From positions 1 to 64,000 of the forward strand of contig NZ_BSDJ01000036.1 of assembly GCF_027925525.1 (NCBI RefSeq): DNA of 64,000 nt, given 5' to 3'. The position numbers and the translations under genes are program-made. Source of the stretch: Paenibacillus tyrphae. GTDB taxonomy: Bacteria > Bacillota > Bacilli > Paenibacillales > NBRC-103111. Within the stretch, counting starts at the first letter, position 1, and each line of letters starts with the position of its first letter. Under the pieces are notes generated by a model. That model made no database searches and had not been told where the DNA came from. It was given only the letters and a program-made list of their open reading frames with translations. Positions 28,179-37,100 of this stretch are shown piece by piece.

Positions 28179-28841
28179 ATGTTATCCGAATCGAACGAAG
28201 ATTGGATCGAGCAGCTGCTTAAGCTAAGCGACGAAGAACCGAAAATGACGGAAAAACAAACGAAAATCCTGCATGCGGCCATCGAAATTTTTGCCGAGAA
28301 AGGTTACGCCGCAGCTTCTACCAGTGAAATCGCGCAAAAAGCAGGCGTTGCGGAAGGCACGATCTTCCGTCATTACAAAACCAAAAAAGACTTGCTGCTG
28401 TCCATCGTCCGTCCGATCATGGCTAAGCTCGTCGCCCCGTTCGTCCTCCGTAACTTCACGCCGGTGCTGGAGGCGAAGTATACCCGGTACGAGGACTTTC
28501 TGCGATCACTTATCCGCAACCGTCTGGAGTTCGCCCGCCAGCATTTGCCCATGATCAAAATTTTGATGCAGGAAATTCCGTTTCACCCCGACCTCCAGGA
28601 GCAGTTCAAGACAGACGTCATGAACGAAGTATTAATGCGAATCAAGAAAGTGATTGTTTTTTTTCAACAAGAAGGGCAGATCATCCCCCTTCCTGCCGCC
28701 ACCGTAGTCCGGCTGACCGCCTCGGTCATCATCGGCTTCCTAATTACCCGTTTCCTGCTCGTACCGGAACAAGAATGGGACGAGGAAGAAGAAGCGGAGA
28801 CGTGCATCCGCTTTATTATGCACGGACTCGCCACTCGGTAA
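28179..28841 (+). CDS. TetR/AcrR family transcriptional regulator
   Basis: 220 residues. The N-terminal helix-turn-helix spans about residues 27-72 (ILHAAIEIFAEKGYAAAST, IAQKAGVAEGTIFRHYKTK). The C-terminal ligand and dimer domain ends in a hydrophobic helix (VVRLTASVIIGFLITRFLL) and an acidic run. It precedes an acetyltransferase gene by 48 bases and may be cotranscribed with it. GAGGTGTGA serves as ribosome-binding site. Confidence 0.88.
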   Translation: MLSESNEDWIEQLLKLSDEEPKMTEKQTKILHAAIEIFAEKGYAAASTSEIAQKAGVAEGTIFRHYKTKKDLLLSIVRPIMAKLVAPFVLRNFTPVLEAKYTRYEDFLRSLIRNRLEFARQHLPMIKILMQEIPFHPDLQEQFKTDVMNEVLMRIKKVIVFFQQEGQIIPLPAATVVRLTASVIIGFLITRFLLVPEQEWDEEEEAETCIRFIMHGLATR

Positions 28842-28889
28842 GCTGTGGAGACATACGCTTCATACTCGGGTTCCAAAGGAGACAGCTTC

Positions 28890-29480
28890 ATGATTGTACA
28901 CGGAGACCGGATTTATATCCGACCTCTTGAATTACCGGATGTCCCGGCGCTTCATCTGCTGCGGGCGGAAAATGAAACGTTCTTCCGTCCATTCGAGCCT
29001 CTGCAGGACAGTAACGCTTTTACCCTTGACGCCGTACGAGAATCCCTGGTGAAGACGATCGCCGAACGCGAGCAGGACAGCGCCTACGCCTTCGGTATTT
29101 TCCTGAACGGCACGGACGAGCTTATCGGCCGGGTCAGGCTATCATCTATCGTTCGAGGGCCATGGCAAAACGCCAATCTTGGGTATTACATATCCGAACG
29201 CTTGAACGGGCAGGGCTACATGTCCGAGGCGGTCGGACTTGTGCTCCGGTTCGCATTCGAGAACTGCGGACTCCACCGGGTTCAAGCGGCCATCATGCCT
29301 CGTAACAGAGGATCGATACGCGTGGTCGAAAAAAACGCCATGCGGCTGGAAGGCCTGGCCCGTAACTATTTGCAGATCCACGGCGTATGGGAAGATCATG
29401 CGATCTATGCCATGACGCGGGAGGAATGGCCCCCGGCCCCCGGCGATCGGACGGATTCGGCGCTGAGCCATCTGGTGTGA
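28890..29480 (+). CDS. GNAT family N-acetyltransferase (RimJ/RimL type)
   Basis: 196 residues from ATG 28890, chosen for its AAAGGAGA nine bases upstream; a longer start at 28845 is unsupported. The N-terminal IYIRPLELPDVPALHLL, the central NLGYYISERLNGQGYMSEAVGLVLRF acetyl-CoA-binding region (Q/R-x-x-G-x-G/A form) and the HRVQAAIMPRNRGSIRVVEKN segment are those of RimJ/RimL-like enzymes that acetylate N-terminal amines of proteins, antibiotics or peptides. The substrate is unknown. A terminator follows. Confidence 0.88.
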   Translation: MIVHGDRIYIRPLELPDVPALHLLRAENETFFRPFEPLQDSNAFTLDAVRESLVKTIAEREQDSAYAFGIFLNGTDELIGRVRLSSIVRGPWQNANLGYYISERLNGQGYMSEAVGLVLRFAFENCGLHRVQAAIMPRNRGSIRVVEKNAMRLEGLARNYLQIHGVWEDHAIYAMTREEWPPAPGDRTDSALSHLV

Positions 29481-29490
29481 ATAAGAAAGA

Positions 29491-29530
29491 AAAGCCGTCG
29501 CAGCGAACAATCGCATGCGGCGGCTTCTTT
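29491..29530. terminator. Bidirectional terminator between acetyltransferase and MFS genes
   Basis: AAGCCGTCGCA and TGCGGCGGCTT arms, T-rich on both sides, between two convergent genes. Confidence 0.85.
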
Positions 29531-29548
29531 GCGTTCCTCTTGATTTCG

Positions 29549-30727
29549 TTATACGGGCTGCCCGGCTGCCCGGGTATCTGCGCGATCTGCGACGATAAAA
29601 CGGTACAGCAAGTACAAGGCCGCAATACAAAGGACCGCTCCAGTCACGAACGGCACACTGTGGTTGTAATCGTAAATGCCAGCCCCGAGCAGCGGCCCGG
29701 TAATACGGCCCAAGCTGTCCATTGAGGAGCTTAAACCGGAAGCTACCCCTTGCCCGACCTTGGTCTTCTGCGTAATCAGCGAGGTGACGCAAGGACGAAT
29801 CAGCGCGTTCCCTGCGGCGAAGACGCTCAAGTAAATCGACGCGGTAAGCAGGCTGCTGGAGAACAGGATCAGAACGAAGCCGAGTGCCGACAGCAGCAGG
29901 CCGATGCCGATCACACGGGCTTCCTGACCTTTTTTGATCAGCCGCCGGACCACGCCGCCTTGAATCAAGGCGCCGACGACGCCGCTTACCGCGAACATGA
30001 TGCCGAGCTGTGTCGGCGTTGCGCCGATCTGATCCCGTTCGAACAGCAGTAGCGTCGCCTCCAGCCCCGCCAGCGTGAACGAGACGAAGAACGAAAGCAC
30101 GTACAAGTATTTGAGCGAACCGACGAATGCGCTCCAGCGGGAAGCTTTCGCTTCTCTTGGTTTGCTCCGCATTTCCGGGGTCAGCGACTCCGGCAGCATG
30201 AAGAAGGCGAACGCGAAGGTGGCCAGCGCCAGCGCGGAAGACGCGAAGAACGGCACCTGCAGCCCGAAGTGGCTCAGCAAACCTCCGAACGCCGGGCCGA
30301 AGATGAAGCCCAGACCGATCGACATGCCGACAAGCCCCATGCCCTTGGTGCGGTTCTCTTCAGTCGTAATGTCCGCGACATAAGCGACGGCGCACGCGGT
30401 TGTTGCTCCCGAGAACAAGCCTCCCAATATCCGCGACACGTACATCAGCACAAGGTTATCCCCGGCCATGCCGAACAAAAAGAAGCTGACACTGAAGCCG
30501 AGCGCCCCCGTCATGATAAGCGGGCGGCGTCCGATCCGGTCCGATAGTCCACCCCATACAGGAGACATCAGAAACGACGCCAAAGAATAGACCGACAACA
30601 GCATGCCGAGATGAAAGCTGTCGGCCCCCGATCCGGTGACAGCGTCGGGAAGCACCGGGATGATAATACCGAAGCCGATAAATATCGTCATCAGCAGTAC
30701 CATAATAATAGCTAGCTGTTTTTTCAT
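29549..30727 (-). CDS. MFS drug exporter
   Basis: 392 residues from ATG 30727, with 12 predicted membrane helices. Motif A after helix 2 reads WGGLSDRIGRRPLIMTG; the first helix has the GFGIIIPVLPDAV signature of tetracycline/multidrug antiporters of the DHA1 group. It likely pumps out small hydrophobic compounds using the proton gradient; the substrate is unknown. An alternative in-frame start 72 bases upstream adds a polar stretch that does not look like part of this family. Confidence 0.88.
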   Translation of the reverse strand: MKKQLAIIMVLLMTIFIGFGIIIPVLPDAVTGSGADSFHLGMLLSVYSLASFLMSPVWGGLSDRIGRRPLIMTGALGFSVSFFLFGMAGDNLVLMYVSRILGGLFSGATTACAVAYVADITTEENRTKGMGLVGMSIGLGFIFGPAFGGLLSHFGLQVPFFASSALALATFAFAFFMLPESLTPEMRSKPREAKASRWSAFVGSLKYLYVLSFFVSFTLAGLEATLLLFERDQIGATPTQLGIMFAVSGVVGALIQGGVVRRLIKKGQEARVIGIGLLLSALGFVLILFSSSLLTASIYLSVFAAGNALIRPCVTSLITQKTKVGQGVASGLSSSMDSLGRITGPLLGAGIYDYNHSVPFVTGAVLCIAALYLLYRFIVADRADTRAAGQPV

Positions 30728-31085
30728 ATGCGTAACTGTTCCTCCCGATTTGTTGGTTGATCCTAAGACGGCCTGAGCCGCGGGTTCGGCCGAAGCCATT
30801 GGCAGAAATTATTCTTATCGTACCATAACTTTTTTGACGATGGAAACGAAAGCTTTTTAAGATTAACAAAATCGACAAACCTGCGCGCGGAAGCCTTTGA
30901 AATGCGCGTCCGGCAAGGCTTTTTCCGTCTCCGTTCGCCTCCGCGGTTAATTATTCGGCCAGGTCAACAAACTATTTACCAAAAACCGCTTGCATCCGCG
31001 TCGCTTTTTGCTATACTCATTTTGTTTGCTTTTTTCCGGCGAACACTGGCATAGCCAACAATACTCGTACACACGAAGGGTAGGG
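30728..31085. other. Divergent intergenic region of MFS and speA
   Basis: 358 bases. It holds the speA promoter (30990-31017) and a terminator-like hairpin at 30889-30926 (GGAAGCCTT and AAGGCTTTTTCC arms) about 60 bases upstream of it. No gene is visible between them. Confidence 0.5.
30990..31017 (+). promoter_or_regulatory. Predicted sigma-A promoter of speA
   Basis: TTGCAT (30990-30995), 16-base spacer, TATACT (31012-31017), about 70 bases before the chosen start. Confidence 0.65.
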
Positions 31086-32561
31086 ATGACCGTGGATCAA
31101 ACGAAAACTCCTCTGTTTACCGCACTTAAGGAGCATGCCGGGCGCAATCCGGTACAGTTTCACATTCCAGGACATAAGAAAGGTGTCGGCATGGACCCCG
31201 AGTTCCGGGAGTTTATCGGTGATAACGCGCTCTCCATCGACCTGATAAATATAGCTCCGCTCGATGACCTGCACCAGCCGACCGGCGTCATCGAAGAGTC
31301 CCAGAAGCTGGCCGCAGCCGCGTTCGGGGCCGATCATACGTTTTTTTCCGTGCAGGGCACCAGCGGCGCCATCATGACGATGATCCTTACCGTCTGCTCC
31401 CAAGGCGACAAAATCATCGTTCCGCGCAACATTCACAAATCGATCATGGCCGCGATCATTTTCGCCGGCGCGAAGCCGATCTTCTTAAAGCCGGTTCGCG
31501 ACGAAAATCTCGGGATCGATCACGGCGTGACGACCAGCTCCGTCAAACGCGCGTTGGAGCGCCATCCGGACGCCAAAGCGCTGCTGGTCATCAATCCGAC
31601 CTATTACGGCGTATGCGCGAACCTGAAGGAAATCGTAGATATCGTGCACAGTTACAATATTCCGGTGCTGGTGGACGAGGCTCATGGCGTGCTGATTCAT
31701 TTCCACGACAAGCTGCCGATGGCCGCCATGGAGGCCGGCGCCGACATGGCCGCTACGAGCGTGCATAAGCTCGGCGGCTCGATGACGCAAAGCTCCGTGC
31801 TGAACATTCGCGAAGGACGCGTGAACGTGCGCCGTGCGAAGACGATCATCAGTATGCTGACGACGACTTCGACGTCCTATATTTTGCTCGGGTCGCTGGA
31901 CTGCGCGCGGCGGAATCTGGCGCTGAACGGCCACATGATGGCGGAACAGACGCTGGAACTGGCGAACTACGCCCGCGAGGAAATCAACCGTATCCCGGGA
32001 CTGGAATGCTTCGGAGAAGAAATTTTGGGTACGGAAGCGACCTACGATTACGATCCGACAAAGGTCAATATCCACGTGCGCCATCTCGGCATTACGGGCT
32101 ACGATGCGGAAAATTGGCTGCGCGAGCACTATAATATCGAAGTCGAGCTCAGCGACATGTACAACGTGTTGTGCCTCATAACGCCGGGCGATACGCGCGA
32201 AAACGTCGACACCCTGCTTGACGCGCTGCGCCGGATGTCCGAGGAGAACTACAACATTCGCCAGGCGAACGAACTGGTCATCAAAATCCCTAAAATTCCG
32301 CAGCTCGCCCTGGCTCCGCGCGACGCGTTCTACGGAGACACAGAGCTGATTCCGTTCAAAGAATCGGCTGACCGCATTATCGCCGAATTTATCTACGTCT
32401 ACCCGCCAGGCATTCCGATTCTGCTCCCGGGCGAAGTCATCTCGCAGGATCTCATCGACTACATTACCGAGCATATCGACGTCGGGCTGCCGGTCAAGGG
32501 ACCGGAAGACCGCAGCATCGAATACGTTAAGGTCATCGTCGAAGCTCCCGCGATTTTCTAG
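31086..32561 (+). CDS. speA: Arginine decarboxylase (Orn/Lys/Arg decarboxylase class I, SpeA type)
   Basis: 491 residues, matching the length of Bacillus SpeA. PLP enzyme that converts arginine to agmatine for polyamine synthesis. Visible: PLFTALKEHAGRNPVQFHIPGHKKG at the N-terminus, FSVQGTSGAIMT, LVDEAHGVLIHF (cofactor Asp) and the Schiff-base Lys in ATSVHKLGGSMTQSS. Paralogues act on lysine or ornithine, so substrate assignment rests on family resemblance. ATG 31086 was preferred over a start 96 bases upstream because AAGGGTAGGG precedes it. No speB or speE lies nearby. Confidence 0.87.
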   Translation: MTVDQTKTPLFTALKEHAGRNPVQFHIPGHKKGVGMDPEFREFIGDNALSIDLINIAPLDDLHQPTGVIEESQKLAAAAFGADHTFFSVQGTSGAIMTMILTVCSQGDKIIVPRNIHKSIMAAIIFAGAKPIFLKPVRDENLGIDHGVTTSSVKRALERHPDAKALLVINPTYYGVCANLKEIVDIVHSYNIPVLVDEAHGVLIHFHDKLPMAAMEAGADMAATSVHKLGGSMTQSSVLNIREGRVNVRRAKTIISMLTTTSTSYILLGSLDCARRNLALNGHMMAEQTLELANYAREEINRIPGLECFGEEILGTEATYDYDPTKVNIHVRHLGITGYDAENWLREHYNIEVELSDMYNVLCLITPGDTRENVDTLLDALRRMSEENYNIRQANELVIKIPKIPQLALAPRDAFYGDTELIPFKESADRIIAEFIYVYPPGIPILLPGEVISQDLIDYITEHIDVGLPVKGPEDRSIEYVKVIVEAPAIF

Positions 32562-32569
32562 AAAAATTC

Positions 32570-32597
32570 AAAGCTTCTCCTCTGGGGAAGCTTTTTT
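32570..32597 (+). terminator. Terminator after speA
   Basis: AAAGCTTCTCC and GGGGAAGCTTT arms with a T-run. Confidence 0.88.
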
Positions 32598-32600
32598 ATT

Positions 32601-33443
32601 TTACGCTAGCGTCCCCTGCCGGACTTGTTCTTCCAGCCATTCGATCGCGTCGGCAATCGCATGCTCGTTATGGTGCTTGCCGTGGCGCTTGGCGGCGTCC
32701 AGAAGCTCAGGATGCGCATTGGCGACGGCGATACCGATACCTGCCCGGCGTATCATCTCCAAATCGTTCAGATGATCTCCAAGCGCGATGCAGCGCTCCA
32801 TCGGGATGCCCAGCTCCGCCGCCAACTGTTCCAGTGCATGCCCCTTCGTCGCTTCCGGAGGCAGCATCTCGAAATATTTGTCGTCCGAACGAACCCAGAC
32901 GACCTCCGTCCCTGCCGTCAACCGCTCGATCTCGGATACGGCTTCATCGAGCAGCGACGGCTCCCAGGCGAACAGCAGCTTAATCCACGGCTCGGATACG
33001 TCGTCGAACGAATTCAGCCGCAGCAGCGGAAATTTCTCCACGGCCCGGTGACGCTCCGTCGCTGCATTCTCCTGCAGCACATAGGGCGCCGTTCCTCCGC
33101 GCACATACAATTCCGCACCGATGCCGGGAAAGCGCTCAAGAACGCGCCCCACCGCTTCCTTGGCCGAGGCAGACAGCGTCCGTTCCCAGACGGCCTCTCC
33201 GCGGCTGAAATCGTGAATGACCGCTCCGTTGTATAAAATGGCCGGGGCATTCACGGGCAGCTGCTCCACGAAAGGCCGGACCGAGCCGGCGATCCGCCCC
33301 GTCGCGAGCGTGAACCGGCCGCCCAAGCCCGTAAACCGTTCGATGGCGGCTCGATTTTCGCCGCTTATTTGTTTGGCGCTATCAAGCAGCGTCCCATCCA
33401 TATCCGTCACCAGTAAATACCCTTCAAACCTTCTGTCTTTCAT
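32601..33443 (-). CDS. HAD-superfamily phosphatase, Cof/YkrA-like
   Basis: 280 residues of the HAD IIB (Cof) class. Motif I LVTDMDGTLLDS holds the nucleophile Asp, motif II is TLATGR, and motif IV is ALGDHLNDLEMIRRAGIGIAVANAHPEL. Family members dephosphorylate sugar phosphates, flavin or pyridoxal phosphate. Start 33443 has GAGGGAGAGA upstream; a start 81 bases earlier adds an unrelated basic stretch. Convergent with speA. Confidence 0.9.
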   Translation of the reverse strand: MKDRRFEGYLLVTDMDGTLLDSAKQISGENRAAIERFTGLGGRFTLATGRIAGSVRPFVEQLPVNAPAILYNGAVIHDFSRGEAVWERTLSASAKEAVGRVLERFPGIGAELYVRGGTAPYVLQENAATERHRAVEKFPLLRLNSFDDVSEPWIKLLFAWEPSLLDEAVSEIERLTAGTEVVWVRSDDKYFEMLPPEATKGHALEQLAAELGIPMERCIALGDHLNDLEMIRRAGIGIAVANAHPELLDAAKRHGKHHNEHAIADAIEWLEEQVRQGTLA

Positions 33444-33580
33444 CGCTCTCTCCCTCTTCCCTGCCCGTCTACCGTTGCCGGAACAAGTATTGTAATTGAT
33501 TTTTCTTAATGCTATGATGTTCATGGTACTTCAAACAAGAAAATCGTTCCAGTCCATATGTATAGGCAGGTGCATTCATC

Positions 33581-34000
33581 ATGGCGCAAAGCGCTTATAT
33601 CAAGTTCGTCGAAGGGTCCGCCGTTTCCTCCCTGACGTTAGATGAATTGAAGGCCCAGCTGGAGCATTACCGCGAGCAGCTTGCGCTGACCGGCAAACAG
33701 CTCAATTGGGAATACGACGAAGCCGGATTTCCGTATGAGATTCAAACAAAACCCGAAGGGGAAGGCAAGTGGTTTTATTTAAAAGCAACAAGTCCGCGCT
33801 ACAAATATATTGTGGCAGGCGTCGGATCGGAGACATCGGGCGAAACGCAAAGGCATTACGTCCAGTTTGTCCTTCCCGAGGACGCCACGCATGGCGACAA
33901 AGCCAAGGGTAACGAGTTTTGCAAATATCTCGCCAAGCTGTGGAAAGCGGAGCTGCATTTATTCAACGGACGAACCATGTACTTCAATCCGCGTAAATAA
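33581..34000 (+). CDS. DUF1885 family protein
   Basis: 139 residues beginning AQSAYIKFVEGSAV, with LTGKQLNWEYDEAGFPYEI and a C-terminal NEFCKYLAKLWKAELHLFNGRTMYFNPRK. I match this to DUF1885, a small soluble Bacillales family with a solved structure but no function, mainly on memory of the N-terminal motif. Terminators follow directly. Confidence 0.65.
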   Translation: MAQSAYIKFVEGSAVSSLTLDELKAQLEHYREQLALTGKQLNWEYDEAGFPYEIQTKPEGEGKWFYLKATSPRYKYIVAGVGSETSGETQRHYVQFVLPEDATHGDKAKGNEFCKYLAKLWKAELHLFNGRTMYFNPRK

Positions 34001-34007
34001 ACGTCCC

Positions 34008-34045
34008 AAAAGACCGTTGCCCGCCTTAGCGGAAACGGTCTTTTT
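34008..34045 (+). terminator. Terminator after the DUF1885 gene
   Basis: AAAGACCGTT and AACGGTCTTTTT arms. Confidence 0.85.
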
Positions 34046-34084
34046 CGACTCTTCCCCCTGCCTATCGCAGCCGCTTAAAAAGCG

Positions 34085-34116
34085 AAAACCTTTCTTGCAA
34101 GCAAGAAAGGTTTTTT
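34085..34116. terminator. Bidirectional terminator before the DUF1292 gene
   Basis: Perfect 14-bp stem (AAAACCTTTCTTGC) with a two-base loop and T-run, between convergent genes. Confidence 0.9.
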
Positions 34117-34126
34117 ACGGTATTCG

Positions 34127-34426
34127 TTATTGCTGCTCTTGTTCTTCCACAATTTCATTGTAGATTTGAACAACGCGATCCCACTCTTCTTCGTCTTCAA
34201 TGCTCGCAAGAAAAGCTTCGCCGTCCTCTTCGTCTATCCGAAAAATAACGCCATCTGCCTCCATATCGTTACGATCGAGAAGTACAGCATAGGCCCGGTC
34301 GTTAGCTTCGAAAGTGTATACCATCACCATCTCATGCTCGACTCCGTCTTGGTCGGTCACGATAAAGATATCGTCCTCATGATCGTGATCGTGATCGCAG
34401 GAAGCGTCATGAATGTGATCGCTCAT
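34127..34426 (-). CDS. DUF1292 family protein (YrzB-like) with His/Asp-rich head
   Basis: 99 residues, strongly acidic. The N-terminal 18 residues are rich in His, Asp and Cys and could bind metal; the remainder (DIFIVTDQDGVEHEMVMVYTF, YAVLLDRND, FRIDEEDGEAF) is the DUF1292 core found in YrzB of Bacillales, usually next to alaS/ruvX genes. Here it stands alone, between a terminator and its own promoter. Function unknown. Confidence 0.85.
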   Translation of the reverse strand: MSDHIHDASCDHDHDHEDDIFIVTDQDGVEHEMVMVYTFEANDRAYAVLLDRNDMEADGVIFRIDEEDGEAFLASIEDEEEWDRVVQIYNEIVEEQEQQ

Positions 34427-34526
34427 GGGAAAACCTCATTTCATCTTAATTTAATGTTCTCCCGTATCGTACCACGCACGACAAGACGAAGTCAATGAAC
34501 CGGGTTATGCCTACCGTCCGCCGGCC

Positions 34527-35141
34527 TTATTCGGATGCGATCACCTTTTCCGAAACGACCGTATAGTCGCTGCGCTCGTCCGGTTTGATCGAGAACTTCA
34601 CGACATAGTTCCCGGATTCGGCAAAGGTGACGTTAAACGGCCACGGGTACCAGAAGCTTTCCTTCTGGCCGTTGACGGCTTTTTCATGAACCGCCACTTG
34701 CTCCCCGTTCGGAGCGTGGATCGAGATTTTGAAAGAAGAAATCGGCGTCGTCAGACTGTCTACTTGCGCAAACACGGCAAAGTCGAGACGGTCGCCCTTC
34801 TTCACGCCGCCGAACGGCTGTTTGATCGAATAGTCGTCATTGACCTTCTTCGCAACAAACATATGTACGTTCGGCTTGGTAATGGAAACGGTCTTCGCAG
34901 CGTCGTCCCACTTCACGAGCGCCTGCAAAGATTCAGACAACACGCGAACGGGGAATACGGCGCTTCCCTTCGCGACAAAAGCGGGTGTCTCACCGTCTTT
35001 GAACGGCTTTTCCGCATTATTGATCATCAACTTTACTTTCGGAAAACCTTCGAAATCGCCCCACATGGAGCTGGCGTACGCTCCCGCTGTTCCGAACAAG
35101 GAAAGCGACAGCACCAGCGTCAGCAATCGCGGCACCTTCAT
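34527..35141 (-). CDS. Exported protein with copper-amine-oxidase-like stalk domain
   Basis: 204 residues from ATG 35141 (GGAGG nine bases upstream). Signal peptide with AYASS cleavage region. Residues about 25-90 resemble the stalk domain common in Paenibacillus surface proteins (FVAKGSAVFPVRVLSESLQALVKWDDAAKTV). The C-terminal half is beta-rich (SSFKISIHAPNGEQVA, YVVKFSIKPDE) and may be an immunoglobulin-like fold. A structural or wall-binding role is likely; nothing suggests catalysis. Confidence 0.78.
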   Translation of the reverse strand: MKVPRLLTLVLSLSLFGTAGAYASSMWGDFEGFPKVKLMINNAEKPFKDGETPAFVAKGSAVFPVRVLSESLQALVKWDDAAKTVSITKPNVHMFVAKKVNDDYSIKQPFGGVKKGDRLDFAVFAQVDSLTTPISSFKISIHAPNGEQVAVHEKAVNGQKESFWYPWPFNVTFAESGNYVVKFSIKPDERSDYTVVSEKVIASE

Positions 35142-35374
35142 TTCCAGCAACCTCCATCATGTTTCTTCGTTCTGCTATCTTATACTCCATAGCGCGGTAA
35201 GAGTTGCGCGCTTCGTCCAGAAAACTTTCAGCTTTTTTTAAGCGCCCCTCTAGATGTTGTGTGTGAAGAAGATTTTTTCCTTTTTCTATACAAAATATGC
35301 CAACAAAGTCGTCATTGTCGAACGGTGCTTCCGCAAGGCGAGCCGTGGCGATTCGTGCGCTTGCCCGGGAAATT

Positions 35375-35722
35375 TCAGCTCACGCCCCCAAGGAGCTCCT
35401 GCAGCTTTTCTTCGCATTTGCCCTTCAGCACGATAGGCATCATGGAGCAATGAAACTCGTAGCCTTGAAATACATACATGACATGGTAGTGACGCTCCGG
35501 GGTCACTTCCTCCAGAACGATGCGGCATCCGCTCTGGCGCAGCCGCTGCTTCACATGGTTATGCTCCCGCTCGGCCAATCGCAGCAGCCGTTCAAAAAGC
35601 CCTTCCCATATTCTAGATAACTTCATCGCTTCGGCATGCTTCCGGTCCCGCTCAAGTGCCTTAAGCAAATAAAGCGTGACGACATACTGATGCACCCACG
35701 GTTCCACTGTCGTATTTCGCAT
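35375..35722 (-). CDS. Conserved-looking small protein, LexA-boxed promoter
   Basis: 115 residues, no known family recognised. The N-terminal half is helical and basic (LLKALERDRKHAEAMKLSRIW, RLLRLAEREHNHVKQRLR), followed by a beta-type part with HYHVMYVFQGYEFHCSMMP. ATG 35722 has AGGTGAGG upstream. A LexA-type box lies between the -35 and -10 of the predicted promoter, so it is probably DNA-damage inducible. No signal peptide or membrane segment. Confidence 0.72.
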   Translation of the reverse strand: MRNTTVEPWVHQYVVTLYLLKALERDRKHAEAMKLSRIWEGLFERLLRLAEREHNHVKQRLRQSGCRIVLEEVTPERHYHVMYVFQGYEFHCSMMPIVLKGKCEEKLQELLGGVS

Positions 35723-35761
35723 GTTTCCTCACCTGCTGGATTTAAATAAAGATGTGTTTTA

Positions 35762-35790
35762 ATTATACAGAACATTTGTTCCTATTACAA
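35762..35790 (-). promoter_or_regulatory. Sigma-A promoter with embedded LexA (SOS) box
   Basis: Minus strand: TTGTAA (35785-35790), 17-base spacer, TATAAT (35762-35767). The spacer contains GAACATTTGTTC (35770-35781), which fits the Gram-positive LexA core GAAC-N4-GTTC perfectly. Start codon 40 bases downstream. Confidence 0.8.
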
Positions 35791-35910
35791 GAAGGACAAG
35801 ATGTATTAAATTTACCCAAAATGTGACAAACCCATCTTGAATCGTGTAAGATAACCATGGTAAATTTAAAATCATATCCGGCTGGAAGCCTTAACGAGCG
35901 GAGGAACCAA

Positions 35911-36654
35911 GTGAGTCTGCAAATTCAAATGATCGGTACGGGAAGCGCATTTGCGAAAACGTACTATAATAATAATGCCTTGGTTTACGCCGGCGGCTTC
36001 ACGCTGTTAATCGACTGCGGTTATACCGCGCCAAGAGCTCTGCACGAGCTCGGCGTCTCTCTGGATCAGATCGATGCGGTGCTTATCTCCCACATTCACG
36101 CGGACCATGTCGGGGGACTCGAAGAGCTTGCCTTTCGTTATATGTACACATTTAAAAGAAAAATACCGTTAATCGTATCCTCCAAACTGGAAACGATCCT
36201 ATGGGAGCAATCGCTGCGCGGCGGACTGGAGAATCTGGCGGAAAACGTTACATCCCTTAACGATTACTTCAATGTCGTCGCACTTGGCGAGCATACGCCG
36301 ACAACCCTCCATCCCGGTCTGACGGTCGAACTCCTCCCGGCCAATCACATCCCGGGCAAGCCGTGCTATTCGGTCCTGCTGAACGGCAAAATCTTCTTCA
36401 GTGCCGATACCCGGTTCAACGGTCCGCTGCTGCACGAGCTTCATAATAAGGGCTGCGCCGTATTTTTGCATGATTGCCAACTCCACTCCCCCGGCATTGT
36501 TCACGCCACTTTGGACGAGCTGATGACGCTGCCGAAGCTGATTCAGCAAAAGACGCTGCTGATGCACTATGGCGACGATATGCCCCAGTTCATCGGCAAA
36601 ACCGGGGATATGACGTTTATCGAGCAGTTCAAAACCTACACGTTCGAAGCATAA
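35911..36654 (+). CDS. MBL-fold metal-dependent hydrolase (RNase Z-like)
   Basis: 247 residues from GTG 35911, chosen because GGAGG lies six bases before it. Metallo-beta-lactamase motifs: IDCGYTAPRALHEL, SHIHADHVGG (the HxHxDH zinc motif), PANHIPGKPCY, FSADTRF, and a final His in LLMHYGD. The layout (GTGSAFAKTYYNNNALV start) resembles RNase Z/cAMP phosphodiesterase-like hydrolases. Substrate unknown. Confidence 0.85.
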   Translation: MSLQIQMIGTGSAFAKTYYNNNALVYAGGFTLLIDCGYTAPRALHELGVSLDQIDAVLISHIHADHVGGLEELAFRYMYTFKRKIPLIVSSKLETILWEQSLRGGLENLAENVTSLNDYFNVVALGEHTPTTLHPGLTVELLPANHIPGKPCYSVLLNGKIFFSADTRFNGPLLHELHNKGCAVFLHDCQLHSPGIVHATLDELMTLPKLIQQKTLLMHYGDDMPQFIGKTGDMTFIEQFKTYTFEA

Positions 36655-36697
36655 AATGCCTCCATCCGGCGCATGATATCCATGGAGGCGATACCGC

Positions 36698-36931
36698 ATG
36701 GAACAAAACAAACAGCAAGTCGTAGCCGTACGCAAAAACGGCGACGGCGACATCGTCGAATTGAAGCTATCTTCCGGCCAGGTGGTCGATTACTTGGAAG
36801 CGCAGCAGCTGGCCAAAAACGGGCAGCTCGAGAACGTGAACGTATTCCGCGGAAGAGACGGAGACGAGCACTTGCGCTCCAACGCTGACGGAGATCCAAG
36901 CAACAATCTCGATAATCTGCCCGGATTTTAA
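36698..36931 (+). CDS. DUF3892 family small protein
   Basis: 77 residues. The pattern VRKNGDGDIVELKLSSGQVVDYLEAQQLAKNG, then EHLRSNADGDPSNNLDNLP, fits DUF3892, a small uncharacterised Firmicute family ending in NNLDNLP. GGAGG lies 9 bases before the ATG. Only 43 bases after the hydrolase gene, so possibly cotranscribed; a strong terminator follows. Confidence 0.8.
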   Translation: MEQNKQQVVAVRKNGDGDIVELKLSSGQVVDYLEAQQLAKNGQLENVNVFRGRDGDEHLRSNADGDPSNNLDNLPGF

Positions 36932-36936
36932 ACCCG

Positions 36937-36983
36937 GAGAACCAAGCGCAGCCCGACAGGCGTTCCGCTTGGTTCTCTTTTTT
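36937..36983 (+). terminator. Terminator after the DUF3892 gene
   Basis: Perfect 12-bp stem GAGAACCAAGCG with a 17-base loop, followed by TTTTTT. Confidence 0.9.
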
Positions 36984-37100
36984 GCACCCCAAAAAAGTTT
37001 TTACTGAATTTGGGAGTTCAAGCAGGAATTCCACCTCCCCGTACAGAATTTCTCTTAGTACTAATAAATCTACGGATCAGTCGGGAGTTGGAGTTCCAAT